Below, one piece after another: positions 1 to 4,643 of a DNA stretch of 8,299 nt. Under the pieces are notes generated by a model, which had not been told where the DNA came from, ran no database searches, and saw only the letters and a list, made by a program, of their open reading frames with translations. The position numbers and the translations under genes are program-made. Every line of letters starts with the position of its first letter. The stretch's first letter is position 1. Source of the stretch: Fimbriimonadales bacterium (GTDB taxonomy: Bacteria; Armatimonadota; Fimbriimonadia; Fimbriimonadales; GBS-DC); NCBI GenBank assembly GCA_026416655.1, contig JAOAES010000166.1:1-8299 (forward strand), in the 5' to 3' direction.

Positions 1-19
1 AGATGTGTATAAGAGACAG
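1..19. other. Nextera/Tn5 mosaic-end adapter remnant (artefact)
   Basis: The first 19 bases, AGATGTGTATAAGAGACAG, are identical to the hyperactive Tn5 mosaic end used in Nextera libraries. They sit exactly at the contig edge and interrupt the reading frame of the adjoining E1 alpha gene. This is untrimmed adapter and not genomic sequence or a native transposon end. Genomic sequence begins at base 20. Confidence 0.97.
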
Positions 20-512
20 CACCTGTGTAGGCAACTAGCACGCGGTCGTGCCTGCCGTCCATCCGTTGCGCCCACAGCACACCACACGCCACAGCGATCG
101 TAGACCCCAACATGCTGGTGGAATGAATGATGCCTTTGGAGATATCGCCCATGTGGCTCCACGAGTCTTTACCGCGCGTGGGGGCTTCCGCCTTACCCCA
201 CACTTGGCACATTACCTCTTCCAAGCGCATCCCGCGAAACACGAACACGGGCATATCGCGATGGATGGGCGAGACGAAGTCATCAGGGCGTAGGGGATAG
301 GTCGTGCCGACCATAATCGCCTCCTGTCCGCGTGAGCCGTACACATTCCCGCGGCGCAGGCGTCCTTTTTTCTTTGCGTCGTATAGCGCCTCATCAAACA
401 AGCGTGCAAACCACAGTCTGCGGTAAATCTCTATTAAATCGCTCTTCTCCAGCCGCTCGTGGGGAGCGACGGTCTGGTGCCCATTTTTGCGTCGTGTGCG
501 CTTCGTACTCAA
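20..512 (-). CDS. Thiamine-diphosphate-dependent 2-oxoacid dehydrogenase E1 component, alpha subunit (3'-truncated)
   Basis: E1 alpha subunits, with E1 beta, decarboxylate pyruvate or branched-chain 2-oxoacids on thiamine diphosphate and pass the acyl group to the E2 lipoyl domain in the cytoplasm. The 164 visible residues show the family pattern: an N-terminal helix with YRRLWFARLFDEAL (30-43), GSRGQEA (59-65), LRPDDFVSPIHRDM (74-87), GKAEAPTRGKDSWSHMGD (106-123) and SMLGSTIAVACG (133-144). The frame ends in VAYTG, immediately before the expected GDG thiamine-diphosphate/Mg motif, because the adapter cuts it there. The start is TTG at 512: a GGAGG lies 7 bases upstream, no ATG occurs before residue 67, and the N-terminal length suits the family. 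Pyruvate and branched-chain 2-oxoacid substrates cannot be told apart here. An E1 beta gene would be expected further left, outside the window. Confidence 0.9.
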
Positions 513-519
513 GGCGGTT

Positions 520-524
520 CCTCC
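520..524 (-). promoter_or_regulatory. Ribosome binding site deciding a TTG start
   Basis: GGAGG on the minus strand lies 7 bases before the TTG at 512 of the E1 alpha gene. No ATG or GTG lies at a suitable distance, so this site is the main reason for choosing TTG. Confidence 0.8.
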
Positions 525-530
525 GTGCGA

Positions 531-564
531 GGGGGATTATACCCGATATTGGAGCGAACGGCAA
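531..564 (-). promoter_or_regulatory. Sigma-70-type promoter of the E1 alpha gene
   Basis: On the minus strand a -35 box TTGCCG (559-564) is separated by exactly 17 bases from a perfect -10 box TATAAT (536-541), followed by CCCCC. Transcription should start about 10 bases upstream of the GGAGG. The context CGGGTATAATCCCCC (531-545) recurs identically in front of the GerE-type gene (1406-1420). Confidence 0.8.
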
Positions 565-663
565 TAGCGGCACGCAGGTCATCGACTCTGGAATCCCCCA
601 TCGCCTAAAAATGACAGGAATTCACCCCCGCACGCAGTATATCCCCTCTACTCCGCACTCGAT

Positions 664-673
664 GGGGTATAAT
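664..673 (+). promoter_or_regulatory. -10 region of the TPR gene
   Basis: GGGGTATAAT contains a perfect -10 hexamer at 668-673, about 80 bases before the ATG at 755, and no recognisable -35 box at 16-18 bases. It is divergent from the E1 alpha promoter, and about 100 bases between the two promoters hold no gene that I can see. The implied leader of about 75 bases carries AAAGGAG (711-717) with no start codon behind it, then AGGAGG (735-740). Confidence 0.6.
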
Positions 674-754
674 AGAGCGACGGTTCGTTCGCCGCTCGTG
701 CATCAAAAGGAGCTCTTATCCTGGTTATCATTATAGGAGGTAGGCACGAGAGAC

Positions 755-1105
755 ATGGGCGACCTGAAACAACTGATAGAGCAAGCGTTCGCGCTCAAAA
801 ACGAAGGACGCTACGAGGAGGCAGAGCAGTTGCTGAAACTGGCGCTGCAGCGGAACCCGAACTCGGCAGAGGCACACCATCTGCTTGGTTTGGTCTATTG
901 CTTCACTGGCTTATTTGACGAGTCGATTCAGGAACTGGAGACCTCAGTTCGGTTGAACCCCGACGCGATTCAGCCCCGCTTAGACCTCGCACTCACCTAT
1001 TCGATGCTGGGCTATGAACCGGAAGCGAAGCGCGAACTGGAGGAGGTGCTGCGGCGCGACCCCGCCAACGAGATGGCACAGCGGCAGATTGTCTACTTCA
1101 AGTAA
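755..1105 (+). CDS. Small tetratricopeptide-repeat (TPR) protein
   Basis: A 116-residue soluble protein made almost only of TPR helix pairs, which usually act as protein-protein interaction scaffolds. Three repeats can be set out at about 4-37, 38-71 and 72-105. Each has the 34-residue period with the expected small and aromatic positions (for example GRYEEAEQLLKLALQRNPNS, AHHLLGLVYCFTGLFDESI, and LDLALTYSMLGYEPEAKREL ending in RDPAN). There is no signal peptide, membrane helix or added enzyme domain, so the partner is unknown. AGGAGG lies 14 bases before the ATG, a little far but the only good site, and no other in-frame start lies nearer. The gene is monocistronic: it has its own -10 box upstream and a hairpin directly after the TAA. 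Confidence 0.87.
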   Translation: MGDLKQLIEQAFALKNEGRYEEAEQLLKLALQRNPNSAEAHHLLGLVYCFTGLFDESIQELETSVRLNPDAIQPRLDLALTYSMLGYEPEAKRELEEVLRRDPANEMAQRQIVYFK

Positions 1106-1109
1106 GCAG

Positions 1110-1137
1110 AAACGCCCCTGAGTTCTCAGGGGCGTTT
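1110..1137. terminator. Bidirectional hairpin between convergent genes
   Basis: A perfect 13-base inverted repeat, AAACGCCCCTGAG (1110-1122) and CTCAGGGGCGTTT (1125-1137), starts 4 bases after the TPR stop codon. The right arm ends in TTT, and the minus-strand reading also ends in TTTCTGCTTACTT, so it can end transcripts from both the TPR gene and the GerE-type gene that converges on it. The downstream T-tract is short in both directions. Confidence 0.85.
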
Positions 1138-1165
1138 GGCGACAGCGTACAGGTATTTCCCTTGT

Positions 1166-1381
1166 TTACGGTACTCCGACGAGTTCGCGCTCTTCGGCAA
1201 CGGTTTCGGTATCCAGCGTGTGATTGAGCGAGCTGCCAAAGAGTTTATACAGCACATTCAGTGAGGCTTGTTCAACCTGTTCCGTGGTAATCCCCAACTG
1301 CTCGGCAATCGCTTCGGACTCCTGTCCTTGCGCAAACAGATGCAGAATGTTCCGCTCACGCTCTGTCAGTTTGTAATCCAT
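1166..1381 (-). CDS. Orphan GerE/LuxR-type helix-turn-helix protein
   Basis: A 71-residue protein consisting of a single GerE-type domain. LTERERNILHLFAQGQ (5-20), AIAEQLGIT (24-32) and the closing N42-x3-K46-L47 match the LuxR C-terminal domain pattern. It has no receiver or autoinducer domain. The recognition helix is odd: family members usually read TVKxHxxNIxxKL, whereas here it is QVEQASLNVLYKL, with acidic or neutral residues where the DNA-contacting Lys and His normally sit. It may therefore bind DNA weakly, dimerise, or act as a partner protein. The acidic tail (55-66) is not a known domain. The start is secure: AAAGGAGG lies 9 bases before the ATG. It lies downstream of the membrane winged-helix gene on the same strand, 56 bases away, with its own promoter. 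A regulatory role is inferred from the fold only. Confidence 0.75.
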   Translation of the reverse strand: MDYKLTERERNILHLFAQGQESEAIAEQLGITTEQVEQASLNVLYKLFGSSLNHTLDTETVAEERELVGVP

Positions 1382-1404
1382 CGGCGTAGACCTCCTTTGG
1401 TGCT

Positions 1405-1441
1405 GGGGGGATTATACCCGCTCTCAGCGCACGCTTGTCAA
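1405..1441 (-). promoter_or_regulatory. Promoter of the orphan GerE-type gene
   Basis: A perfect TTGACA (1436-1441) and a perfect TATAAT (1411-1416) lie on the minus strand, 19 bases apart, longer than the usual 17. The -35 box contains the TGA stop codon (1438-1440) of the upstream membrane gene. The -10 box is followed by CCCCCC, and the ribosome site AAAGGAGG begins about 20 bases from the expected start point. Confidence 0.75.
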
Positions 1442-2247
1442 GTCGAATCGCGTGTTTCTCGAAAACTGGCAGAACTGCGAGTTCCGTTGCGTGCGCCGTT
1501 GCGGGGCAGAGGGGTCACCACCGTCTCATAGCCGTTGCCCGCGCGTCGGATATAGCCACGCGACTCCAGCTCCTGCAGGTAGTTGTAGAGCGTTTGGCGC
1601 GAGCAGCCGAGCCGCTCCGCCAGCTTGGCGCGCGAGAGCGCGGGATTCTCGTAAAGGAGCCAGAGCAGTTGCTCCATCGTCGCCTCTTTGCTCGAACCGT
1701 TCCCGTTACGCTCCATCGAGCGCACCGCCGCCAGCATAGGTTCCGGCTCCGCTTGGGCGACCGGCGCAGGCTCTGGCTCCGCAACGCGCTCAGTCGGCTC
1801 CTGCTGCGACTGCATCCGCAGCGCGTAGTTGCGATCCTCGCCGATGATTTCGATGAGCGCGAACATGATAATCGGCAGCGTCACCGACAGCAGGAACGGA
1901 CGCAGGAAGACCACCATCTGGTCGAACGCGCTCGTGGTCGTTAGCGGCTGCTGGTGCATAATTCCATACAGATAGTTCGCATACGCGCTGATAAAGGTCA
2001 CCAGAATCAGCACGCTCCAGAGGGGCAGCGTGGAGCGTCCCTGCCGTTTGCGCAGCTGAATGCCATACGCCAAACCCAAAATGCCCAGGTCAATCCCTAA
2101 CGCCTGCACATAGCCCCAGAGCAAGTTCCCGCCCTCTAAGGTGCTGAAGGTGTACGCCACGTGGTGGACGCTGCCCGCCAGCACAAACAGCGTGACGACC
2201 ACCAGTAGCGCGGTCGAAAGCGGCATATCTTTCAGTTGGTAACGCAT
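1438..2247 (-). CDS. Four-helix membrane protein with C-terminal cytoplasmic winged helix-turn-helix
   Basis: 269 residues. Four hydrophobic segments are visible at about 11-33, 42-65, 75-96 and 112-136. The helix 2-3 loop is strongly basic (RKRQGR, 66-71), so both termini should be cytoplasmic. A Pro/Glu/Ala-rich linker (147-172) leads to a winged helix at about 188-245: SRAKLAERLGCSRQTLYNYLQELESRGYI is the helix-turn-helix plus start of the wing, of the kind that reads DNA. The membrane part carries G-I-D in helix 2, A-N in helix 3 and L-P plus a Glu (EIIGE) in helix 4, reminiscent of the DUF2637/SpdB-like membrane family of actinobacterial transfer regions. That similarity is my impression and has not been searched. 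It may be a one-component membrane-tethered transcription regulator. GGAGG lies 7 bases before the ATG. No clear promoter is seen, and a terminator hairpin sits about 110 bases upstream. Confidence 0.7.
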   Translation of the reverse strand: MRYQLKDMPLSTALLVVVTLFVLAGSVHHVAYTFSTLEGGNLLWGYVQALGIDLGILGLAYGIQLRKRQGRSTLPLWSVLILVTFISAYANYLYGIMHQQPLTTTSAFDQMVVFLRPFLLSVTLPIIMFALIEIIGEDRNYALRMQSQQEPTERVAEPEPAPVAQAEPEPMLAAVRSMERNGNGSSKEATMEQLLWLLYENPALSRAKLAERLGCSRQTLYNYLQELESRGYIRRAGNGYETVVTPLPRNGARNGTRSSASFRETRDST

Positions 2248-2355
2248 CGATTAACCTCCGTGTTCTTGCGCCCCAGTTGTGGTTGCTATTCGGGGGAGCC
2301 TTTTAGATTCCTGCCCCCTTGAAAAACTCCTGCCGGCGCAATCCCAAAAACGCCG

Positions 2356-2397
2356 ATAAAAAATACCCGAGGAGAGGCTGGTCAGCTCCCCTCGGGT
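2356..2397 (-). terminator. Intrinsic terminator (minus strand), possibly an attenuator
   Basis: ACCCGAGG (2365-2372) pairs with CCTCGGGT (2390-2397) in an 8-base stem, continued above one mismatch and one bulge by GAG/CTC and CT/AG pairs. On the minus strand the stem is followed by A then TTTTTT (2363-2358), a classic intrinsic terminator. It lies about 110 bases upstream of the membrane winged-helix gene. It either ends an unrecognised minus-strand transcript from 2400-2600 or works as an attenuator in that gene's leader. Confidence 0.8.
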
Positions 2398-2410
2398 TTG
2401 GCAGGCACGG

Positions 2411-2426
2411 CAGGGACTTTGCCCTG
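2411..2426. repeat. Small hairpin CAGGG-ACTTTG-CCCTG
   Basis: A 5-base inverted repeat with a 6-base loop lies just before the minus-strand terminator. It shares the core AGGGACTTT with another small hairpin at 2578-2591. These two are the only visible structures of this kind in the gene-free stretch 2248-2625. Confidence 0.4.
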
Positions 2427-2436
2427 TTGAGGTGTG

Positions 2437-2517
2437 TTACAAAAGCGTCTTGACCACATCCACCGCACGGTCTGGGGCGACGCAGAAACCCACGAAGCAC
2501 TGGAACCCGTTCCATGA
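2437..2517 (-). other. Possible small or degenerate minus-strand gene
   Basis: In this stretch the minus-strand frame ending in TAA at 2437 reads like coding DNA: most codons end in G or C, and the tail FVGFCVAPDRAVDVVKTLL looks protein-like. It stops about 40 bases before the intrinsic terminator, as a real gene would. No ATG, GTG or TTG opens this frame. The only good start signal, AGGAGG 7 bases before the ATG at 2515, belongs to the neighbouring frame (70 codons, Cys-x2-Cys near its start, running through the terminator to 2303). Either a base is missing or extra, or the gene is decayed, or the segment is a non-coding transcript. I do not recognise the product. Confidence 0.25.
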
Positions 2518-2577
2518 CGCCGCCTCCTGTGCCTGCCTGTTGTCGCTTATGATACATCTGCGGGGAGTGCGCTCGGT

Positions 2578-2591
2578 AGGGACTTTAGTCC
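2578..2591. repeat. Dyad GGACT-TT-AGTCC upstream of the reductase gene
   Basis: A 5-base inverted repeat with a 2-base centre occupies 2580-2591, 20 bases upstream of the -10 box of the reductase gene. It lies where a -35 box or an operator would be, and no good -35 box is visible. It shares AGGGACTTT with the hairpin at 2411-2426. Confidence 0.4.
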
Positions 2592-2604
2592 TAATTCGGA
2601 GTGT

Positions 2605-2616
2605 TTCAGGTAGAAT
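2605..2616 (+). promoter_or_regulatory. -10 region of the reductase gene, leaderless arrangement
   Basis: TTCAGGTAGAAT contains the -10 box TAGAAT at 2611-2616. Only 9 bases separate it from the ATG at 2626, so transcription should start within about 5 bases of the start codon. No Shine-Dalgarno sequence precedes the ATG. The same TTCAGGTA-x-AAT string occurs at the same distance before the threonine dehydrogenase gene. Confidence 0.55.
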
Positions 2617-2625
2617 TCGAGCCGT

Positions 2626-3621
2626 ATGCAAACCGACCTGTATGACATCACGATTATCGGCGGCGGTCCTGTAGGGCTGTTTGGCGCGTTTTACGCCGGT
2701 CTGCGCGGCATGCGTACCAAGATTATCGACAGCCTGCCCGAGCTGGGGGGACAACTGACCGCGCTCTATCCTGAAAAGTATGTTTACGATATGCCCGGAT
2801 TTCCCGAGGTGTTCGCGAAAGACCTTGCAGCGCAGATGATACGACAGGCGATGCGCTTCAAGCCGACGGTGTGCCTTGAAGAGCGCGCCGAGACCCTGCA
2901 GCGAACCGAAGACGGCTGGGCGATTACGACCCACAAAGGCACGCTCCATCACACGCGCACGATTGTTATCTGCGCAGGCGCAGGCGCGTTCTCGCCGCGC
3001 AAACTAAACGCCGAGGGCGTCGCCGAGTTCGAAGGCAACGGCGTCTACTATGGGGTGCGCGATAAATCGATCTTCGCCGATAAACGCCTGCTGATTGTCG
3101 GCGGCGGCGACTCGGCTGTGGATTGGGCGTTGAATCTGTATCCTGTCGCGCGAGAGATTACGCTCATCCATCGCCGCGACGAGTTCCGCGCCCACGAACA
3201 GAGCGTGCAGGAGTTGCGCCGCTCGCCTGTGAAGATTCTGACGCCTTATGAAGTGCGCCGCGTGTGTGGCAACGGCAGACTGGAGCGCGCGATTATCTTT
3301 CATAACAAGACGCAAGAGGAAATCACTCTGGAAGTGGACGCCGTGATTCTGAATCTGGGCTTCGTGGCGACGCTCGGACCCATCAAAAACTGGGGGCTGG
3401 AGCTGCAGGGCAATCAGATTGTCGTGAACGAATATATGCAGACGAACTTGCCGGGCGTGTACGCCGCCGGAGATGTCTGCACGCATCCGGGCAAGTTAAA
3501 ACTCATCGCGACGGGCGTCGGCGAGGTCTGCACGGCGGTCAACCACGCGAAAAGCGTCATCGACCCGAACGCGAAGATGTTCCCCGGACACAGCAGCGAT
3601 ATGGAGCTGCCCGCACTGTAG
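2626..3621 (+). CDS. Ferredoxin/flavodoxin--NADP reductase, thioredoxin-reductase-like type (YumC/FNR2 family)
   Basis: A 331-residue FAD enzyme that moves electrons between NADPH and ferredoxin or flavodoxin in the cytoplasm; the family is usually 330-350 residues. GGGPVG (12-17) is the FAD dinucleotide-binding loop, followed by the family signature LPELGGQLTALYPEKYVYDMPGFP starting near residue 38. GGGDSA (159-164) is the NADPH-binding loop, with HRRDEFRA after it. GDVC (282-285) followed by PGKLKLIATGVGEV closes the FAD site. The Cys-x2-Cys pair of true thioredoxin reductases is absent from the region just before GGGDSA, which points to FNR. The ATG at 2626 is the natural N-terminus (QTDLYDITIIGGG) but has no ribosome binding site. 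A -10 box 9 bases upstream suggests a leaderless mRNA. Riboflavin synthase follows 14 bases after the stop codon. Confidence 0.92.
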   Translation: MQTDLYDITIIGGGPVGLFGAFYAGLRGMRTKIIDSLPELGGQLTALYPEKYVYDMPGFPEVFAKDLAAQMIRQAMRFKPTVCLEERAETLQRTEDGWAITTHKGTLHHTRTIVICAGAGAFSPRKLNAEGVAEFEGNGVYYGVRDKSIFADKRLLIVGGGDSAVDWALNLYPVAREITLIHRRDEFRAHEQSVQELRRSPVKILTPYEVRRVCGNGRLERAIIFHNKTQEEITLEVDAVILNLGFVATLGPIKNWGLELQGNQIVVNEYMQTNLPGVYAAGDVCTHPGKLKLIATGVGEVCTAVNHAKSVIDPNAKMFPGHSSDMELPAL

Positions 3622-3635
3622 TCTCCTGAAACGAT

Positions 3636-4223
3636 ATGTTCACAGGCATCATCGAAGCCGTTGGAACAGTGGAGTCGGTTCAGTTCGATTCTGAGGGAGG
3701 CGCGCGCCTCGCGGTGCGTGCGTTCCCAATGACCGTGGGCGAGAGCCTCGCCGTGAACGGCGTCTGCTTGACCGTGCAGCAGACGGAAGGCGACCTGCTC
3801 TGTTTCGACGCCGTGCCTGAAACCTTGCGCCGCACGAACTTAGGCGACCTGCAAGCAGGCGACGCGGTGAACCTCGAACGCCCCCTCACGCCCGAAAGCC
3901 GAATTGGGGGGCACTTCGTGCAAGGGCATGTGGACACCACTGCACGCTTGACCGAGTTGCGCGAAGAGGGCAACGCGCGCGTGCTGCGATTTCAGCTGGA
4001 AGACGCCGCGTACATGCGCTATATCGTCCCCAAAGGCTCGATTGCGGTAGATGGGATTAGCCTCACGGTGGTCGATGTCGGCGCGGACTGGTTCACGGTC
4101 TGGATTATCCCGCACACCTGGGCGGTCACGAACCTCGCACGCCGGCGAATCGGCGAGCGCGTGAACATCGAGACCGACATTCTGGCGCGTTATGTGGAGC
4201 GGCTCTTGACGGCGCATTCGTAG
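3636..4223 (+). CDS. ribE: Riboflavin synthase, alpha chain
   Basis: Converts two 6,7-dimethyl-8-ribityllumazine molecules to riboflavin plus a pyrimidinedione, the last step of riboflavin synthesis; the enzyme works as a cytoplasmic trimer. The 195 residues are two tandem lumazine-binding barrels. The first has MFTGIIE at the N-terminus, VNGVCLTV (40-47) and PETLRRTNL (61-69). The second has GGHFVQGHVD (91-100), KGSIAVDGISLTV (133-145) and IPHTWAVTNL (158-167). The motifs repeat in the same order, as the family requires. The start is fixed by the conserved MFTGI. No Shine-Dalgarno sequence precedes it, and only 14 bases separate it from the reductase stop codon, so translation may depend on the upstream gene. 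No other rib gene is in the window. In some bacteria this gene is named ribC. Confidence 0.96.
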   Translation: MFTGIIEAVGTVESVQFDSEGGARLAVRAFPMTVGESLAVNGVCLTVQQTEGDLLCFDAVPETLRRTNLGDLQAGDAVNLERPLTPESRIGGHFVQGHVDTTARLTELREEGNARVLRFQLEDAAYMRYIVPKGSIAVDGISLTVVDVGADWFTVWIIPHTWAVTNLARRRIGERVNIETDILARYVERLLTAHS

Positions 4224-4243
4224 CGTCGGCGTCCCCGCCGACG
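4224..4243. terminator. Hairpin between convergent ribE and ruvX
   Basis: A perfect 8-base inverted repeat CGTCGGCG (4224-4231) and CGCCGACG (4236-4243) with loop TCCC fills the whole 21-base gap between the two stop codons. It probably serves both directions. It lacks a T-tract on either side, so it may work weakly or protect 3' ends. Confidence 0.6.
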
Positions 4244-4244
4244 A

Positions 4245-4643
4245 CTACCTGCCCAACCGCTTGAGATAGGTCTCCAGCAGCAACGCTGCAGCGACGGCGT
4301 CCACCCGCTGTGCGCGTCGGGAACGGCGCGACTCCCCCTCGCGCAAGCGGCGTTCCGCTTCCTGTGTGGTCAGCCGCTCGTCCAGCAGCTCTACGGGGAG
4401 ATTCGCGAGTTGCCTGAGACGCTCGGCAAAGGCTTCCACCTCCTGAACGCGCTCACCCGCTGCGCCCCACATCAAGTAAGGCGCACCAACCACCACGCGC
4501 TCTATCTTCTCCTGCTGCAGCCAGCGCACTATCTGCTCGATATCGTTGGGCAGCACCGCCGCAGGAAACGGGATTCCCAGGCTCGTCTCTGCGACGGCGA
4601 CGCCTACCCGCTTCGCGCCATAGTCCAGCGCCGCAATCCGCAT
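4245..4643 (-). CDS. ruvX: Putative pre-16S rRNA nuclease / Holliday junction resolvase-like protein RuvX (YqgF)
   Basis: YqgF/RuvX proteins have an RNase H fold; E. coli YqgF takes part in 5' processing of 16S rRNA, and resolvase activity has been reported for other members. The 132 residues have the expected length and motifs: ALDYGAKRVGVA (5-16) with the first catalytic Asp at 7, VVGAPYLMWG (51-60), DERLTTQEAERRL (88-100) with Glu89, and RVDAVAAALLLETYL (113-127) with Asp115. The second motif is usually VGLPLNMDGSEG; here the residues are AP-YLMWGAAG, so the loop is divergent while the acidic residues are kept. The start ATG directly follows the TGA of tdh, and GGGAGG lies 5 bases upstream inside the tdh end. 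This suggests one transcript with coupled translation. Confidence 0.92.
   Translation of the reverse strand: MRIAALDYGAKRVGVAVAETSLGIPFPAAVLPNDIEQIVRWLQQEKIERVVVGAPYLMWGAAGERVQEVEAFAERLRQLANLPVELLDERLTTQEAERRLREGESRRSRRAQRVDAVAAALLLETYLKRLGR

Noticed and set aside
1..19. Native Tn5-type transposon end
   Set aside because: The 19-mer is the engineered mosaic end, sits exactly at the contig edge and has no transposase or target duplication, so library adapter is the simple explanation.
48..736. Plus-strand open frames at 48-293 and 332-736
   Set aside because: They lie antisense to the E1 alpha gene and its promoter, have no family resemblance, and the minus strand explains the sequence fully up to 512.
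1268..1944. Plus-strand frames opposite the membrane winged-helix gene (1435-1944 and others)
   Set aside because: Arg-rich shadow frames of a GC-rich gene. The minus-strand frame has clear membrane helices, a winged helix and a good ribosome site.
2248..2625. Riboswitch or T-box leader
   Set aside because: I found a terminator hairpin but no recognisable conserved aptamer core or T-box sequence in the region.
2437..2952. 171-codon minus-strand frame reaching into the reductase gene
   Set aside because: Most of it is the antisense shadow of the reductase N-terminus. Only the end beyond the gene (about 2437-2517) is kept, as a doubtful small gene.
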